A program made the translations under genes and the position numbers. Under the pieces are notes generated by a model, which had not been told where the DNA came from, ran no database searches, and saw only the letters and a program-made list of their open reading frames with translations. Shown in pieces: positions 42,905-53,856 of a stretch of 64,000 nucleotides of DNA. Every line of letters begins with the position of its first letter. Positions within the stretch are counted from its first letter, which is position 1. The stretch comes from Rhizobium sp. CCGE531 (GTDB lineage: Bacteria; Pseudomonadota; Alphaproteobacteria; Rhizobiales; Rhizobiaceae). The stretch covers positions 2,023,001 through 2,087,000 of the forward strand of contig NZ_CP032684.1 of NCBI RefSeq assembly GCF_003627795.1. The letters are read 5' to 3'.

Positions 42905-44041
42905 TCACTGCACCGGCGGGCCGACATAGCGTGCACGCGGCCGGATCAATCGGCCGCTGGTCGCCTGCTCCATGGCGTGAGCGAGCCAGCCCACCGTCCG
43001 CGCCAGCGCGAAGATGATCAACGGCGCATCCTCCGGGAGATGATAGGCATGGGTCATCGCCGTCAGAGCGAAGTCAACATTGACGCGCTCGCCGACCAGT
43101 TGTTCGCCGACATCGCGAACCCCGGCAAATAGCGGGGGAAGCGTAAAACAGCGTAGCAGCGCCTCGGCACGGATATCGACATCCGGATAAAGCTGATGAC
43201 CGAAGGCCGGCAATGCCCGGCCCTCTGACAGATAGCTGCGAACCGCCTCCTCCGCGCCGGTTACAGCGGCTCGGGCGATCAGCGAGCGCACGCTTTGCCA
43301 TGCGCCGCCGTGCAACGGCCCCGTCAGCGTGGAAAGGCCGGACAAGGTGGCGGCGGATAGTGTCGCTCCCGCGGATGCCGTGATTCTTGCGGTGAACGTC
43401 GAAGCATTCAATTCATGATCGGCGAGCAGGACGAGACTGCGGCGTATCAGATCGCTCGCGTCGGGACGGTTCCAGGCAGAGGCAAGGCGACGATGCAACG
43501 GTTCGTTCCATGCGCCGGGAGCCAAGACTTCGGCCACCGTATCGAACACACTCTCCGCTTCGTTCTGCAGGGCTGGGAGCGAGCGCCCGAGTGACGGCAG
43601 GTCTCTCGTTATGCGCTCGGCAAGGGCAGAGAATGCGGCATTCAAGGAGGGAGTCTTTTGCCGCGCCTCGTTTTGCTCGAAACGTAGCGGCCGCTTCATG
43701 TCCCAAAGCAGCAGCGCGACATCCTCCAGAGCAGCGCCTTCGGCAAGCAATGCCACATCCCTGCCGCGATAAAAGAGCCTGCCGTTCGAAACCGTCGACA
43801 GCGCCGATGGCAACACCGGATCGCCCCATTGGATGGCTTCGGCTGCCACCGCCTCCGTCTTGCGCCGGCCGGCATGGCGCGTGGCCAGCCGCTTGACGTC
43901 GTCGGCAAAATAGAGACTGCGCCGCGTATCGGCGGGATCCGGCTTCGCGCGAATGCGCCCGCGGCTGACATTGGCGTAGAGCGTCTGTGGTTTCGTTCCC
44001 AGCAGGTTCAGCGCCTGCTCCGCCGTCAGCCAGCTCATCAT
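42905..44041 (-). CDS. Citrate synthase family protein with N-terminal helix-turn-helix
   Basis: 378 residues. Residues ~4-55 (WLTAEQALNLLGTKPQTLYANVSRGRIRAKPDPADTRRSLYF) form an excisionase/MerR-like HTH. The rest is a citrate synthase with the catalytic positions H244 (GPLHGG), H282 (AFGHQLYPDVD) and D323 (NVDFAL). So it may both bind DNA and have kept enzymatic residues. ATG 44041 is immediately followed by ATG 44038, which has GAGG 4 nt before it and may be the used start. It is divergent from the second paralogue, with two ATTGA/TCAAT palindromes between them. Confidence 0.88.
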   Translation of the reverse strand: MMSWLTAEQALNLLGTKPQTLYANVSRGRIRAKPDPADTRRSLYFADDVKRLATRHAGRRKTEAVAAEAIQWGDPVLPSALSTVSNGRLFYRGRDVALLAEGAALEDVALLLWDMKRPLRFEQNEARQKTPSLNAAFSALAERITRDLPSLGRSLPALQNEAESVFDTVAEVLAPGAWNEPLHRRLASAWNRPDASDLIRRSLVLLADHELNASTFTARITASAGATLSAATLSGLSTLTGPLHGGAWQSVRSLIARAAVTGAEEAVRSYLSEGRALPAFGHQLYPDVDIRAEALLRCFTLPPLFAGVRDVGEQLVGERVNVDFALTAMTHAYHLPEDAPLIIFALARTVGWLAHAMEQATSGRLIRPRARYVGPPVQ

Positions 44042-44048
44042 CCCTCAT

Positions 44049-44058
44049 ATTGATCAAT
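44049..44058. promoter_or_regulatory. Palindrome ATTGATCAAT, candidate operator 1 of the citrate-synthase divergon
   Basis: A perfect 10-bp palindrome 8 bp upstream of the HTH-citrate synthase start. Its half-site ATTGA recurs in the second palindrome, whose centre is 20 bp away. Confidence 0.6.
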
Positions 44059-44067
44059 TACATCAAG

Positions 44068-44079
44068 ATTGACGTCAAT
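44068..44079. promoter_or_regulatory. Palindrome ATTGACGTCAAT, candidate operator 2 of the citrate-synthase divergon
   Basis: A perfect 12-bp palindrome with the same half-sites, ATTGA and TCAAT, separated by CG. The centre-to-centre distance to operator 1 is 20 bp, about two helical turns, so both lie on the same DNA face. Confidence 0.6.
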
Positions 44080-44119
44080 AAGAATAGGTCCGATCTAATC
44101 AGATAGTCAAAGGAGAACG

Positions 44120-45211
44120 ATGATGAAAAGTGGTCTTGAAGACGTCATTGCCGCAGAAACCAAGCTGTCTGACGTCGATGGCGCGGCCGGTCGTCTGATC
44201 ATCCGCGGCGTGTCGCTGGATGATCTGGTGGCGACGAGCCGCTTCGAGGATGTTGCGGCGCTGTTGCTGGATGGCCTGTTCGATGAACATGTCGATGCAG
44301 CCGCCATCTGCACGCAGCTCGGTGTAGGCCGCCTTGCGCTCTTTGCGTATGTGCAGGCTGCCGATGCCGCTGTGCTCGCCCTGCCGCCGGTCGATGCTGT
44401 GCGTGCTTTGCTGGCGCGCCTCGGCGACGGCGAGGACTTTGCGACGGCGATCCGCTTGATGGCAGCGCCGGCTGTATTCCTGCCGGCCGTATTGCGATTG
44501 CAGCGGGGTGAAACGCCGATCGAGCCGGATGCGTCGCTTTCACAATCGGCTGATATCCTGCGCATGCTGACGGGGCGTGTGCCGACAGCGGAGCAGACGG
44601 CGGGCCTGGATGCCTATCTGGTGACGATTTCCGATCATGGCCTCAACGCATCGACCTTCGCAGCGCGCGTCATTGCCTCGACCCATGCGGGCCTGACCTC
44701 CTCCGTGCTTGCGGCAATCAGCGCCCTCAAGGGTCCTCTGCACGGCGGCGCCCCCGGCCCGGTGCTGGATATGCTCGACGCTGTCGGCAAGCCCGAAAAC
44801 GCCCGCGGATGGCTGTCGCAGGCGCTCGATCACGGCGAGCGGCTGATGGGTTTCGGCCACCGCATCTATCGCGTCCGCGATCCGCGCGCCGATGCCCTGA
44901 AGACGGCACTGAAGCCGATCTTTGCCAGCGGACAGGCGGATGCGGCACGCATCGCCTTGGCGGAAGCGATCGAGGCGGCGGCACTCGCGCTTTTGAAGGA
45001 GCGCAAGCCGGATCGGCCCCTGGACGTCAATGTCGAATATTATACCGCCCTACTGCTCGATGCGCTCGGCTTCCCGCGCAATTCCTTTACCGGCGTCTTC
45101 GCAATCGGCCGCACGGTCGGCTGGATCGCCCATGCGCGCGAACAGACGCTCGACGGCCGTCTGATCCGCCCGCAGTCGCGCTATGTCGGCCCCTTGCCGA
45201 AAGCGGCATAA
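44120..45211 (+). CDS. Citrate synthase / 2-methylcitrate synthase family protein
   Basis: 363 residues with H208 (KGPLHGG) and H247 (GFGHRIYRVRDPRAD); the third catalytic position reads NVEYYTA, so Asp is replaced by Glu306. That substitution recurs in some citrate/methylcitrate synthase paralogues, and the true substrate is open. The ATG follows AAGGAG at a 4-nt spacing. It is divergent from the HTH-fused paralogue. It is not the main gltA, which usually has ~430 residues. Confidence 0.88.
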   Translation: MMKSGLEDVIAAETKLSDVDGAAGRLIIRGVSLDDLVATSRFEDVAALLLDGLFDEHVDAAAICTQLGVGRLALFAYVQAADAAVLALPPVDAVRALLARLGDGEDFATAIRLMAAPAVFLPAVLRLQRGETPIEPDASLSQSADILRMLTGRVPTAEQTAGLDAYLVTISDHGLNASTFAARVIASTHAGLTSSVLAAISALKGPLHGGAPGPVLDMLDAVGKPENARGWLSQALDHGERLMGFGHRIYRVRDPRADALKTALKPIFASGQADAARIALAEAIEAAALALLKERKPDRPLDVNVEYYTALLLDALGFPRNSFTGVFAIGRTVGWIAHAREQTLDGRLIRPQSRYVGPLPKAA

Positions 45212-45238
45212 GTTAGAATTAGCGGTTCCAATGAATGC

Positions 45239-46123
45239 TCAGGCGGCCGCTGATTGACGCGGCCGCATCATGCCCTCGCGGATGTAGCGGGCAAGCTCCA
45301 GCGTCTGCGGCGTTGCGTTCCCCTTGGGCAAATGCAGGTTGATCGCAAAGACCGGCAGTTCTGGCAGCCCTTGCTCGACCGTGAGGATATCGAGATCGGC
45401 CGGAACGGTGGAGGCTAGCCACGCGGTGACAGCCAGATCCGTACGCACCGTCGCCGTGGTCGCCTCGATATTGCCGTTCTCGAAGACCGTCCGCCAGCGA
45501 CGCCCGTCATTGCCGAGGGCCGCAAAGACCGATGGGCGAAAGGCGCAGGTGTCGGCCACCATCGAGATCGGCAAAGGCACCTTGCGATGGGCATTTCCCG
45601 CCCTCGCGCCTACCCAGACAAGCCGCTCGACGCTGAGGCATTCGCCTTGTGATGGGCCGAACGGTTCTTCTACCACACAGAGGTCGACGGTTCCTTTTCC
45701 CAGTTCTTCCAGCAGTTCCGGCGACGAGGCGCAGACCAGCGAAATCTCCACTTGCGGATGACGCTCGGCGTAAGACCTCAGTACGGGCGCCAGTGTTGCT
45801 CCCACGAGATCGTAGGGAACGCCGAGCCGGACACTGCCGCGAACGCTCCTCTCCGTCATGTCGTCCCAGATCTGGTCATTCAACGCCAGCAGGCGGCGGG
45901 CATTGCCGAGCAATCGTTCACCCGCTTCCGTCAGCCGCAATCCGCGCCTGTCCCGTTCGAATAGGGTACAATCAAGCATCTCCTCCAGCCGCTTGATCTG
46001 CTGGCTGACGGCGCCCTGGGTCATATGCAGCACATTGGCGGCAATCGTCATGCTGCCCTTGTCGGCAACGGCGGCAAAGGTTCGGATAAGGGCTATATCG
46101 AAGTTCCGGATCATGGTTCGCAT
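45239..46123 (-). CDS. LysR family transcriptional regulator (divergent from LysE)
   Basis: 294 residues. The HTH is FDIALIRTFAAVADKGSMTIAANVLHMTQGAVSQQIKRLEEML and the effector domain follows. ATG 46123 lies inside a GCATTA-N7-TAATGC dyad; the ATG at 46114 would avoid that and begins MIRNFDIAL, typical of the family, so it may be the real start. The divergent neighbour is a LysE-type exporter, the classic LysG/LysE relation, in which the regulator senses the exported amino acid. Confidence 0.9.
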   Translation of the reverse strand: MRTMIRNFDIALIRTFAAVADKGSMTIAANVLHMTQGAVSQQIKRLEEMLDCTLFERDRRGLRLTEAGERLLGNARRLLALNDQIWDDMTERSVRGSVRLGVPYDLVGATLAPVLRSYAERHPQVEISLVCASSPELLEELGKGTVDLCVVEEPFGPSQGECLSVERLVWVGARAGNAHRKVPLPISMVADTCAFRPSVFAALGNDGRRWRTVFENGNIEATTATVRTDLAVTAWLASTVPADLDILTVEQGLPELPVFAINLHLPKGNATPQTLELARYIREGMMRPRQSAAA

Positions 46124-46138
46124 TATAAATGCTAATGC
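46120..46138. promoter_or_regulatory. Candidate LysR operator GCATTA-N7-TAATGC
   Basis: GCATTA (46120-46125) and TAATGC (46133-46138) form a dyad with an internal T-N11-A. It sits at the start of the LysR gene, about 77 bp upstream of the LysE start. Confidence 0.5.
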
Positions 46139-46214
46139 TGCGATCCTTCAATATTCGTTTTGCTGATGAAGACCGTTTCTCTATCCCTCCTCTCAAAATC
46201 GAGAAAGGCTGGAG

Positions 46215-46814
46215 ATGACTGTAGAAACCCTGTTGCCGCTGATCCTCTTCGCATTGGTTTCGACCATAACGCCGGGAGGTGCCACGACGCTCGCAACCGC
46301 ATCCGGCGCGCATTTCGGCTTTCGCCGGTCGATACCGGTCATGGCCGGCTTCGCAGTCGGCCTTGGCTCCATGGCTGGAGCGACGGCCGCGGGGCTTGGC
46401 GGCGTATTGCAGGCCCTGCCGATGCTGCAGATTGGCATGAAGACGTTCGGTTCCCTCTACCTGATCTGGCTTGCCATCCGGATCGGCGGGAGCGGCCCGC
46501 CGAGCATGTCAGGCCAGATGGCGAGGCCTACCGGGTTTATCGCCGGTCTCTGGATGCTCTGGCACAATCCGAAGGGCTGGGCGATGACCATGGGCGCTGC
46601 CGCTTCTTTCGCCGCGCTGGCGGAAAACCCCGTCAAACTAGCGACCCTGCTCGGCGCGACCTTCTGCCTGGTCGCTGCCTTCTCGCTTACCGTCTGGTGC
46701 ATTCTCGGACAAATGCTCGGGCGCCTATTGAAAACGGCATGGCAGTGGCGCGCCGTCAATGTCTCCCTCGCCTGCCTCCTGGTGATTTCGATCATTCCGA
46801 TGTGGCGTGAATGA
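46215..46814 (+). CDS. LysE family amino-acid/metabolite exporter
   Basis: 199 residues, five to six membrane helices. LILFALVSTITPGGATTLATASGAHFGFRRSIPVMAGFAVG is the LysE/RhtB opening (normally TPGP). The exporter probably expels an amino acid or a related metabolite across the inner membrane. The ATG follows AAAGG at 6 nt. It is divergent from the LysR gene and converges on the CHASE2 cyclase gene across a RIME copy. Confidence 0.88.
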   Translation: MTVETLLPLILFALVSTITPGGATTLATASGAHFGFRRSIPVMAGFAVGLGSMAGATAAGLGGVLQALPMLQIGMKTFGSLYLIWLAIRIGGSGPPSMSGQMARPTGFIAGLWMLWHNPKGWAMTMGAAASFAALAENPVKLATLLGATFCLVAAFSLTVWCILGQMLGRLLKTAWQWRAVNVSLACLLVISIIPMWRE

Positions 46815-46818
46815 AAGC

Positions 46819-46923
46819 TAAAGCAATTCCAGGAAAAGTGCGCAGCGGGTTTTCCGTCCGGAATTGCGGGAAAACAAAAAAATAGAGCGGTTCAGATATT
46901 CCGTGAAAAGCTGAACCGCTCTA
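46819..46923 (+). repeat. RIME1-like element
   Basis: TAAAGCAATTCC, then AGTGCGCAGCGGGTTTTCCG with CCGGAATTGCG, an A-rich linker, and a second palindrome AGAGCGGTTCAG ... CTGAACCGCTCT. The last part agrees with the textbook form of the element as I remember it. It lies 4 bp past the LysE stop. Confidence 0.82.
46884..46922. terminator. 12-bp perfect hairpin, probable bidirectional terminator
   Basis: AGAGCGGTTCAG (46884-46895) pairs with CTGAACCGCTCT (46911-46922). It forms the second palindrome of the RIME copy between the convergent LysE and CHASE2 cyclase genes. No long T-run, so efficiency is uncertain. Confidence 0.5.
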
Positions 46924-46942
46924 ACACGCAGATCGGCATTAA

Positions 46943-48802
46943 TCACGTTCGGCTGCGCCAGAGCCATATGGTCAATGTCCCGGCGCGGCCACGCAAGCTT
47001 GTTTGGATCGGGCCGTCGAGGCTCCCTTCCCTGAAGGGAGTGCTGTCCCGACCGGCGGAGAGCAACAGCTCGTCGCTGACGGCGATCTCGGCGCGCTTGC
47101 TGGCGGCGACCTCCATCAGACGGCTGGCGACGTTGACCGTGTCGCCGGTTGCCGTGATCTGCTGGCGCCCGCCACCGCCGAGCCTCGAGGCGACGATGGT
47201 GCCGAAATGCGCGCCGATCTTGAAGCCGATGCGTGACGCGACCGTCTCCGGCAGAGCCGAGAGCCAGCCTCGCATCCGCCCGGCTAGACGAATGCAACAG
47301 CGCGCCGCATCGGCGGGGTCGCTCGGTTTCGGCTGCGGCAGGCCGAAAAGGATCATCGCTCCATCCCCCATGAAGCTGGTGATGGCGCCGCCGCATGCAG
47401 TCACCTCCTCGTCGACGAGGTTATAGAAGCCGTTCAGCAGTTCCCGCACGGCAGCCGGGCCGATCGTTTCGCTGAGACCCGTGAAACCGTTGATATCGAT
47501 GAAGACGACGGCAGCTTGCTGATGCACCGGGCTTGCGAGGAAATCGGGATCACGCGCAAGATGTTCGGCAAGACCGGGCGCCTCGATGCGCTGCAGGAGC
47601 TCACTTTGCTCGGCGAAGCGCGTGGCCCGCCTGCGGTCGAACCAGAGCTGCGCCGCGCCAAACAGCAGCGCCGGAGGTACGCTCGCGGCAATCGGCAGGG
47701 CGGCACTCAGCCAGATCCCATGCTTGAAGGCGCTGAGATTGACCGCGAACCAGATAAGCACGGCGCCGAGAGCTGTTATCAGGCCGATGGTGCTGCGCTG
47801 CCAGGAGAGAAGGCCGACCACGAGCAGCGGTAAGCCGATGGCGAAATAGAGGTCGATGAACCGAATGTTGCGGTCGCGTACCAGGCCGTCTCCGGCAATC
47901 AGATGCGTGATCGAAGTGGAGATAACCTCGACACCCGGCAGGACGGGATCGAAGGGCGTTGGAAAGACATCGCCGCCGCCGGTAACGGTTGCGCCGATGA
48001 CGACGACATGATCCCTGATCGCAGCTTCCGGCAATTGCCCGTTAAGCGCCGCGCTGGCGCTGATGGTGCGGATCGTGCCGCGCGGACCGTAGAACGAGAG
48101 CGGCAAGAGATAGCCGGTATCGGTCTGGATGGACCGGTCACCGATCTTGATACGATCGGAGATGACGGTTGTCTGCTCATCGGTTGCGGCGGAAACGACG
48201 CGCAGCGAAAAGGATGGCTCGATCCGCTCGCCGCTGCGAAACAGCATCGGAACGAAACGCGGCGTTCCCGCCTTGTCGGTCTGCACATTGACGACACCAT
48301 AGCTTGCGGCGTCGGCGAATCGCTGTTGCGGTTCGAGGAATTGCAGCGCGCTGGGCACGCGGGCGAGAGGTTCCTTGCTGTCGTCAACGACGCGCTGTCG
48401 GCTTTCGGGAAAGATGCCGGCCGCGGCCAGCACGACTTTCGTTCGCTTCAGCGATTGCTCCAATGCGGAATCGCCCGCCTCGTCGCCGGGATCGACCAGA
48501 AGCAGATCGAGCGCGATGGCTTTCGGCCCCAACGCGCCGATGGCATCGATGATCTTGGCGAGCGTGGTCCGTGGCAAGGGATAGTGCCCCGCCACACGCG
48601 ACGTATCGTCGTCTATGGCAACGATGGTGACGAGATCGGGTGGTTGGTGGCTGCCGCCGAGTGTATTGCGGAGGTTCGTCAGCGTCGCTTCGGCGTTGTC
48701 GACAAAGGGAATGTCACCGTGCAGATGCGCGATGCCAAGGCCCAATCCCCAGACGGCAGTCAAGAGAAGCGCAATCAGCGTCTGCACCGGTGGTCTGCGC
48801 AT
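46943..48802 (-). CDS. CHASE2-domain adenylate/guanylate cyclase (class III)
   Basis: 619 residues: an N-terminal membrane helix, an extracytoplasmic CHASE2 domain (~30-300), three membrane helices (~313-385) and a class III cyclase domain (~430-600). Both metal-binding Asp are present (D436 in FIDINGFT, D480 in FMGDGAM), as are the transition-state residues N557 and R561 in TGDTVNVASR. The usual purine-selecting Lys is Ser476 (ITSFMGDG). So it probably makes cAMP or cGMP in response to an outside signal, but selectivity is uncertain. It starts 12 bp after the FecR gene's end. Confidence 0.88.
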   Translation of the reverse strand: MRRPPVQTLIALLLTAVWGLGLGIAHLHGDIPFVDNAEATLTNLRNTLGGSHQPPDLVTIVAIDDDTSRVAGHYPLPRTTLAKIIDAIGALGPKAIALDLLLVDPGDEAGDSALEQSLKRTKVVLAAAGIFPESRQRVVDDSKEPLARVPSALQFLEPQQRFADAASYGVVNVQTDKAGTPRFVPMLFRSGERIEPSFSLRVVSAATDEQTTVISDRIKIGDRSIQTDTGYLLPLSFYGPRGTIRTISASAALNGQLPEAAIRDHVVVIGATVTGGGDVFPTPFDPVLPGVEVISTSITHLIAGDGLVRDRNIRFIDLYFAIGLPLLVVGLLSWQRSTIGLITALGAVLIWFAVNLSAFKHGIWLSAALPIAASVPPALLFGAAQLWFDRRRATRFAEQSELLQRIEAPGLAEHLARDPDFLASPVHQQAAVVFIDINGFTGLSETIGPAAVRELLNGFYNLVDEEVTACGGAITSFMGDGAMILFGLPQPKPSDPADAARCCIRLAGRMRGWLSALPETVASRIGFKIGAHFGTIVASRLGGGGRQQITATGDTVNVASRLMEVAASKRAEIAVSDELLLSAGRDSTPFREGSLDGPIQTSLRGRAGTLTIWLWRSRT

Positions 48803-48814
48803 GGCGTCGCGATC

Positions 48815-49348
48815 TCACTGGCCGAGGCGAGCCATCAAAGCGTTTATGCGCGGCTGTCCCCATTGGGTGACATGCAATGGGGAGCGGCTGCGGTCGGCAT
48901 CGACGCCTTGCCCTCGCCCCAGCGTAACCCCCTGCCCGGTCGATACCTTGTTGACCGCGACCCGGCCGCGCAAGACAAGCACGGATGTATTGGCTCGCTT
49001 CACGTCGACCGCCCATCGCGTGCCGCGCACGGCGGCGATTGCCTGTGGCGTCACCACTTCGAATCCGCCCGGAACGCGACCGGCATCCACATCGATCAAC
49101 GCTGCCTTGCTGTCGAGCACCAGGGCATCCACGCGGCCATCACGGTTCCGGTCCGCAAGCCGGTAGTGCGCGCCGCGCTCGACGGTGATGCTAAGTCCAG
49201 CTTCGCAATTCAACGTCTGGCGTTCGGCGCTGACAGCGGGCCGCAACGGACAATTCGCAAAGGTTTGCGCGGAAGCGGTGCCGGCGCTGATGATACACAG
49301 GGTACCTGCCGCCAGCGCCAGGCTGCGAATATTGCTTGCATAGATCAT
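48815..49348 (-). CDS. FecR-domain periplasmic protein
   Basis: 177 residues with a signal peptide (ends GTASAQ). The FecR-type beta domain is VTPQAIAAVRGTRWAVDVKRANTSVLVLRGRVAVNK. It lies 12 bp upstream of the CHASE2 cyclase in the same direction. FecR and CHASE2-cyclase genes are regularly paired in alphaproteobacteria, so this protein may bind or stabilise the sensor domain. That is an inference from pairing; no direct role is known to me. Confidence 0.85.
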   Translation of the reverse strand: MIYASNIRSLALAAGTLCIISAGTASAQTFANCPLRPAVSAERQTLNCEAGLSITVERGAHYRLADRNRDGRVDALVLDSKAALIDVDAGRVPGGFEVVTPQAIAAVRGTRWAVDVKRANTSVLVLRGRVAVNKVSTGQGVTLGRGQGVDADRSRSPLHVTQWGQPRINALMARLGQ

Positions 49349-49436
49349 GATTGTGACCCCTCATCGCATAGATAACTGGAGCCGCGGACGGCGATTTCCA
49401 GTCACGGCATGCTCGATCCCTGCGGGCGATGATGCG

Positions 49437-50486
49437 TCATGAGCGATTGATCTGCAAGTTGTCGTAGCCTCTGGCTTTGTAGAGCACGGTTGAAATCAGC
49501 CAGCTCAGCAGGAAAATGCCGACGACGGCGAAGCCGAAATTGGCAAGATTGTCGTTAAGCTCGCCGATGAAACTCCAGAAACCGCCTTCAAGACCGAGCT
49601 TGTCGGAGATCAGCCCCAGCGCCTCGATGCCGCCGATAAAGATGGCGACGACAACGGAAGCGGCCGTGATCGTCAGATTGTACCAGAGCTTGCGCACCGG
49701 CTTGACGAAGGCCCAGCCATAGGCGCCGGTCATGAGCGTGCTGTCGAGCGTATCCATCAGCGACATGCCGGCGGTGAAGAGTGCCGGGAAGACGAGGATG
49801 GTCCAGAAGGACATGCCCTGCGCGGCTTGAGCTGCGGAAATGCCGAGAAGCCCGATTTCCGTCGCGGTATCGAAGCCGAGGCCGAAGAGAAAGCCGATCG
49901 GATACATGTGCCACGAGCGGGTAACCACCTTGAACATCGGCCGGAAGATGCGCGCCAGAAAACCGCCGCCGGCAAGCAGCGTATCCAGATCTTCGTCCGC
50001 GATCCTCTCGCCCCGCTGCGCCCGCCTGAAGGCGGACCATACGCCCCTGAGGACAAAGAGATTGGCAACGCCGATCAGCAGCAGGAAGACGGCCGATACC
50101 GTCGTGCCGATGACGCCGCCGATGTCGTGGAAGGAATCGAGCTGGCTCTGCATGGCGGCCGCAGTCGCCGCAATCAGGATCGAGGCGATCACCACGATCG
50201 AGGAATGGCCGAGCGAGAAGAAGAAGCCGACCGCATAGGGTTGCTTCTTTTCCTGAATGAGCTTGCGCACGACGTTATCGATCGCGGCGATGTGATCGGC
50301 ATCGAAGGCGTGGCGAAGCCCGAACATGTAGGCAAGAAGCGCAATGCCCAGCAGCGACGGCTTGTCGGCGAAGGCGACCCAGGCCCAGATCCATGCGGCA
50401 ATGTTGAATGCTATCAGCAATGCGAAGGTGACGGCGATCTTGGCCTTCGGCCTTTCCGCGCGATCGTCAAATGGATTGAGGATCAT
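49437..50486 (-). CDS. HoxN/NixA family nickel/cobalt permease
   Basis: 349 residues, about eight membrane helices. The signature HAFDADHIAAIDN in the second helix (HX4DH) binds Ni2+/Co2+; FFFSLGHSSIVV and GFLFGLGFDTATEIGL are the other two family motifs. It imports nickel or cobalt for urease, hydrogenase or cobalamin. I use ATG 50486, with GGGAA 8 nt before it; the longer frame has no site. No riboswitch-like structure was seen upstream. Confidence 0.93.
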   Translation of the reverse strand: MILNPFDDRAERPKAKIAVTFALLIAFNIAAWIWAWVAFADKPSLLGIALLAYMFGLRHAFDADHIAAIDNVVRKLIQEKKQPYAVGFFFSLGHSSIVVIASILIAATAAAMQSQLDSFHDIGGVIGTTVSAVFLLLIGVANLFVLRGVWSAFRRAQRGERIADEDLDTLLAGGGFLARIFRPMFKVVTRSWHMYPIGFLFGLGFDTATEIGLLGISAAQAAQGMSFWTILVFPALFTAGMSLMDTLDSTLMTGAYGWAFVKPVRKLWYNLTITAASVVVAIFIGGIEALGLISDKLGLEGGFWSFIGELNDNLANFGFAVVGIFLLSWLISTVLYKARGYDNLQINRS

Positions 50487-50595
50487 ACTTTTGTTCCCGT
50501 TATGCTTACTGGCAAAGTGCCACGGAAACGAAAGCGGCGCGACAGTCAAATGACGTAGGTGCCGAAATTTTTCGCAGTGTCATAAAAATGAGCAA

Positions 50596-50612
50596 ACCCG
50601 GCATGGCCGGGT
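50596..50612 (-). terminator. Terminator of the rhodanese gene
   Basis: ACCCGGC-ATG-GCCGGGT (50596-50612), a 7-bp stem with a 3-nt loop. On the minus strand it is followed by TTGCTCATTTTTATG, a T-rich tail. It lies 16 bp beyond the rhodanese stop. Confidence 0.75.
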
Positions 50613-50627
50613 CAGCTCCATGCCTGA

Positions 50628-51020
50628 TTAGCCTCTTTCGAAAGGGTGGCCCTCATCGGCCCAGCCGGTCATGCCGCCGATCATGACCTTCACGCGCTTG
50701 CCGAGCGAGCCCAGCCGCCAAGCCGCCTTGTCAGTGCCGTTGCAATGCGGCCCGGCGCAATAAACGACGAATAGCGTATCCTCAGGCCATTCCGCCATCT
50801 TCCGCGCGGTCATCTTGCCGTGCGGCAGGTTGATCGCGCCGGGAATATGCTGCTCCTGGAACAGGGCCGGACCGCGAACATCGATCAGCACGAAATCCAC
50901 ATTGCCTGATGTCATGGCCTGGCGCACGTCTGAGCAATCGGTCTCGAAAGCGAGTCTACGGGCATAGTGTTCCGCAACGAGGTTCGAGGCGGCTGCGGGG
51001 ATTTCACTGATTAGGGACAT
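50628..51020 (-). CDS. Rhodanese-like sulfurtransferase
   Basis: 130 residues from ATG 51020, with GGAG 6 nt before it. The rhodanese fold is FVLIDVRGPALFQEQHIPGAINLPHGKM and the active loop FVVYCAGPHCNGTDKAAWRL, with the catalytic Cys88 and a second Cys93. It transfers sulfane sulfur in the cytoplasm. The start codon is divergent from an FtrA-type regulator gene whose first possible ATG lies just one base away (51019); the regulator probably controls it. Confidence 0.9.
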   Translation of the reverse strand: MSLISEIPAAASNLVAEHYARRLAFETDCSDVRQAMTSGNVDFVLIDVRGPALFQEQHIPGAINLPHGKMTARKMAEWPEDTLFVVYCAGPHCNGTDKAAWRLGSLGKRVKVMIGGMTGWADEGHPFERG

Positions 51021-51105
51021 GGAACGCTCCTTCTTGGTTCGGTGCATTCATGCCCGAGCGATCCCGGAGTTGAAATTGGCCGAAATGCCATATAACGTCA
51101 ACATC

Positions 51106-53779
<2,674 letters not shown>

Positions 53780-53800
53780 CTACAGAACGCGGAATATGGA

Positions 53801-53834
53801 CAAAACAAAACCGGCAGATCCAAGGACCTGCCGG
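53801..53834 (-). terminator. Rho-independent terminator of secG
   Basis: On the minus strand the stem CCGGCAG ... CTGCCGG (53811-53834), with an inner TCC/GGA pair, is followed by TTTTGTTTTG. It lies 23 bp past the secG stop and before pyrG, so pyrG likely has its own promoter. Confidence 0.85.
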
Positions 53835-53856
53835 GGATGATCTTCGGCGACCGGAA

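Noticed and set aside
49349..50627. Possible cobalamin or nickel riboswitch near the nickel/cobalt permease gene
   Set aside because: I looked for a B12-box and a long structured leader; the region before the start is short and only a simple terminator of the rhodanese gene is present.
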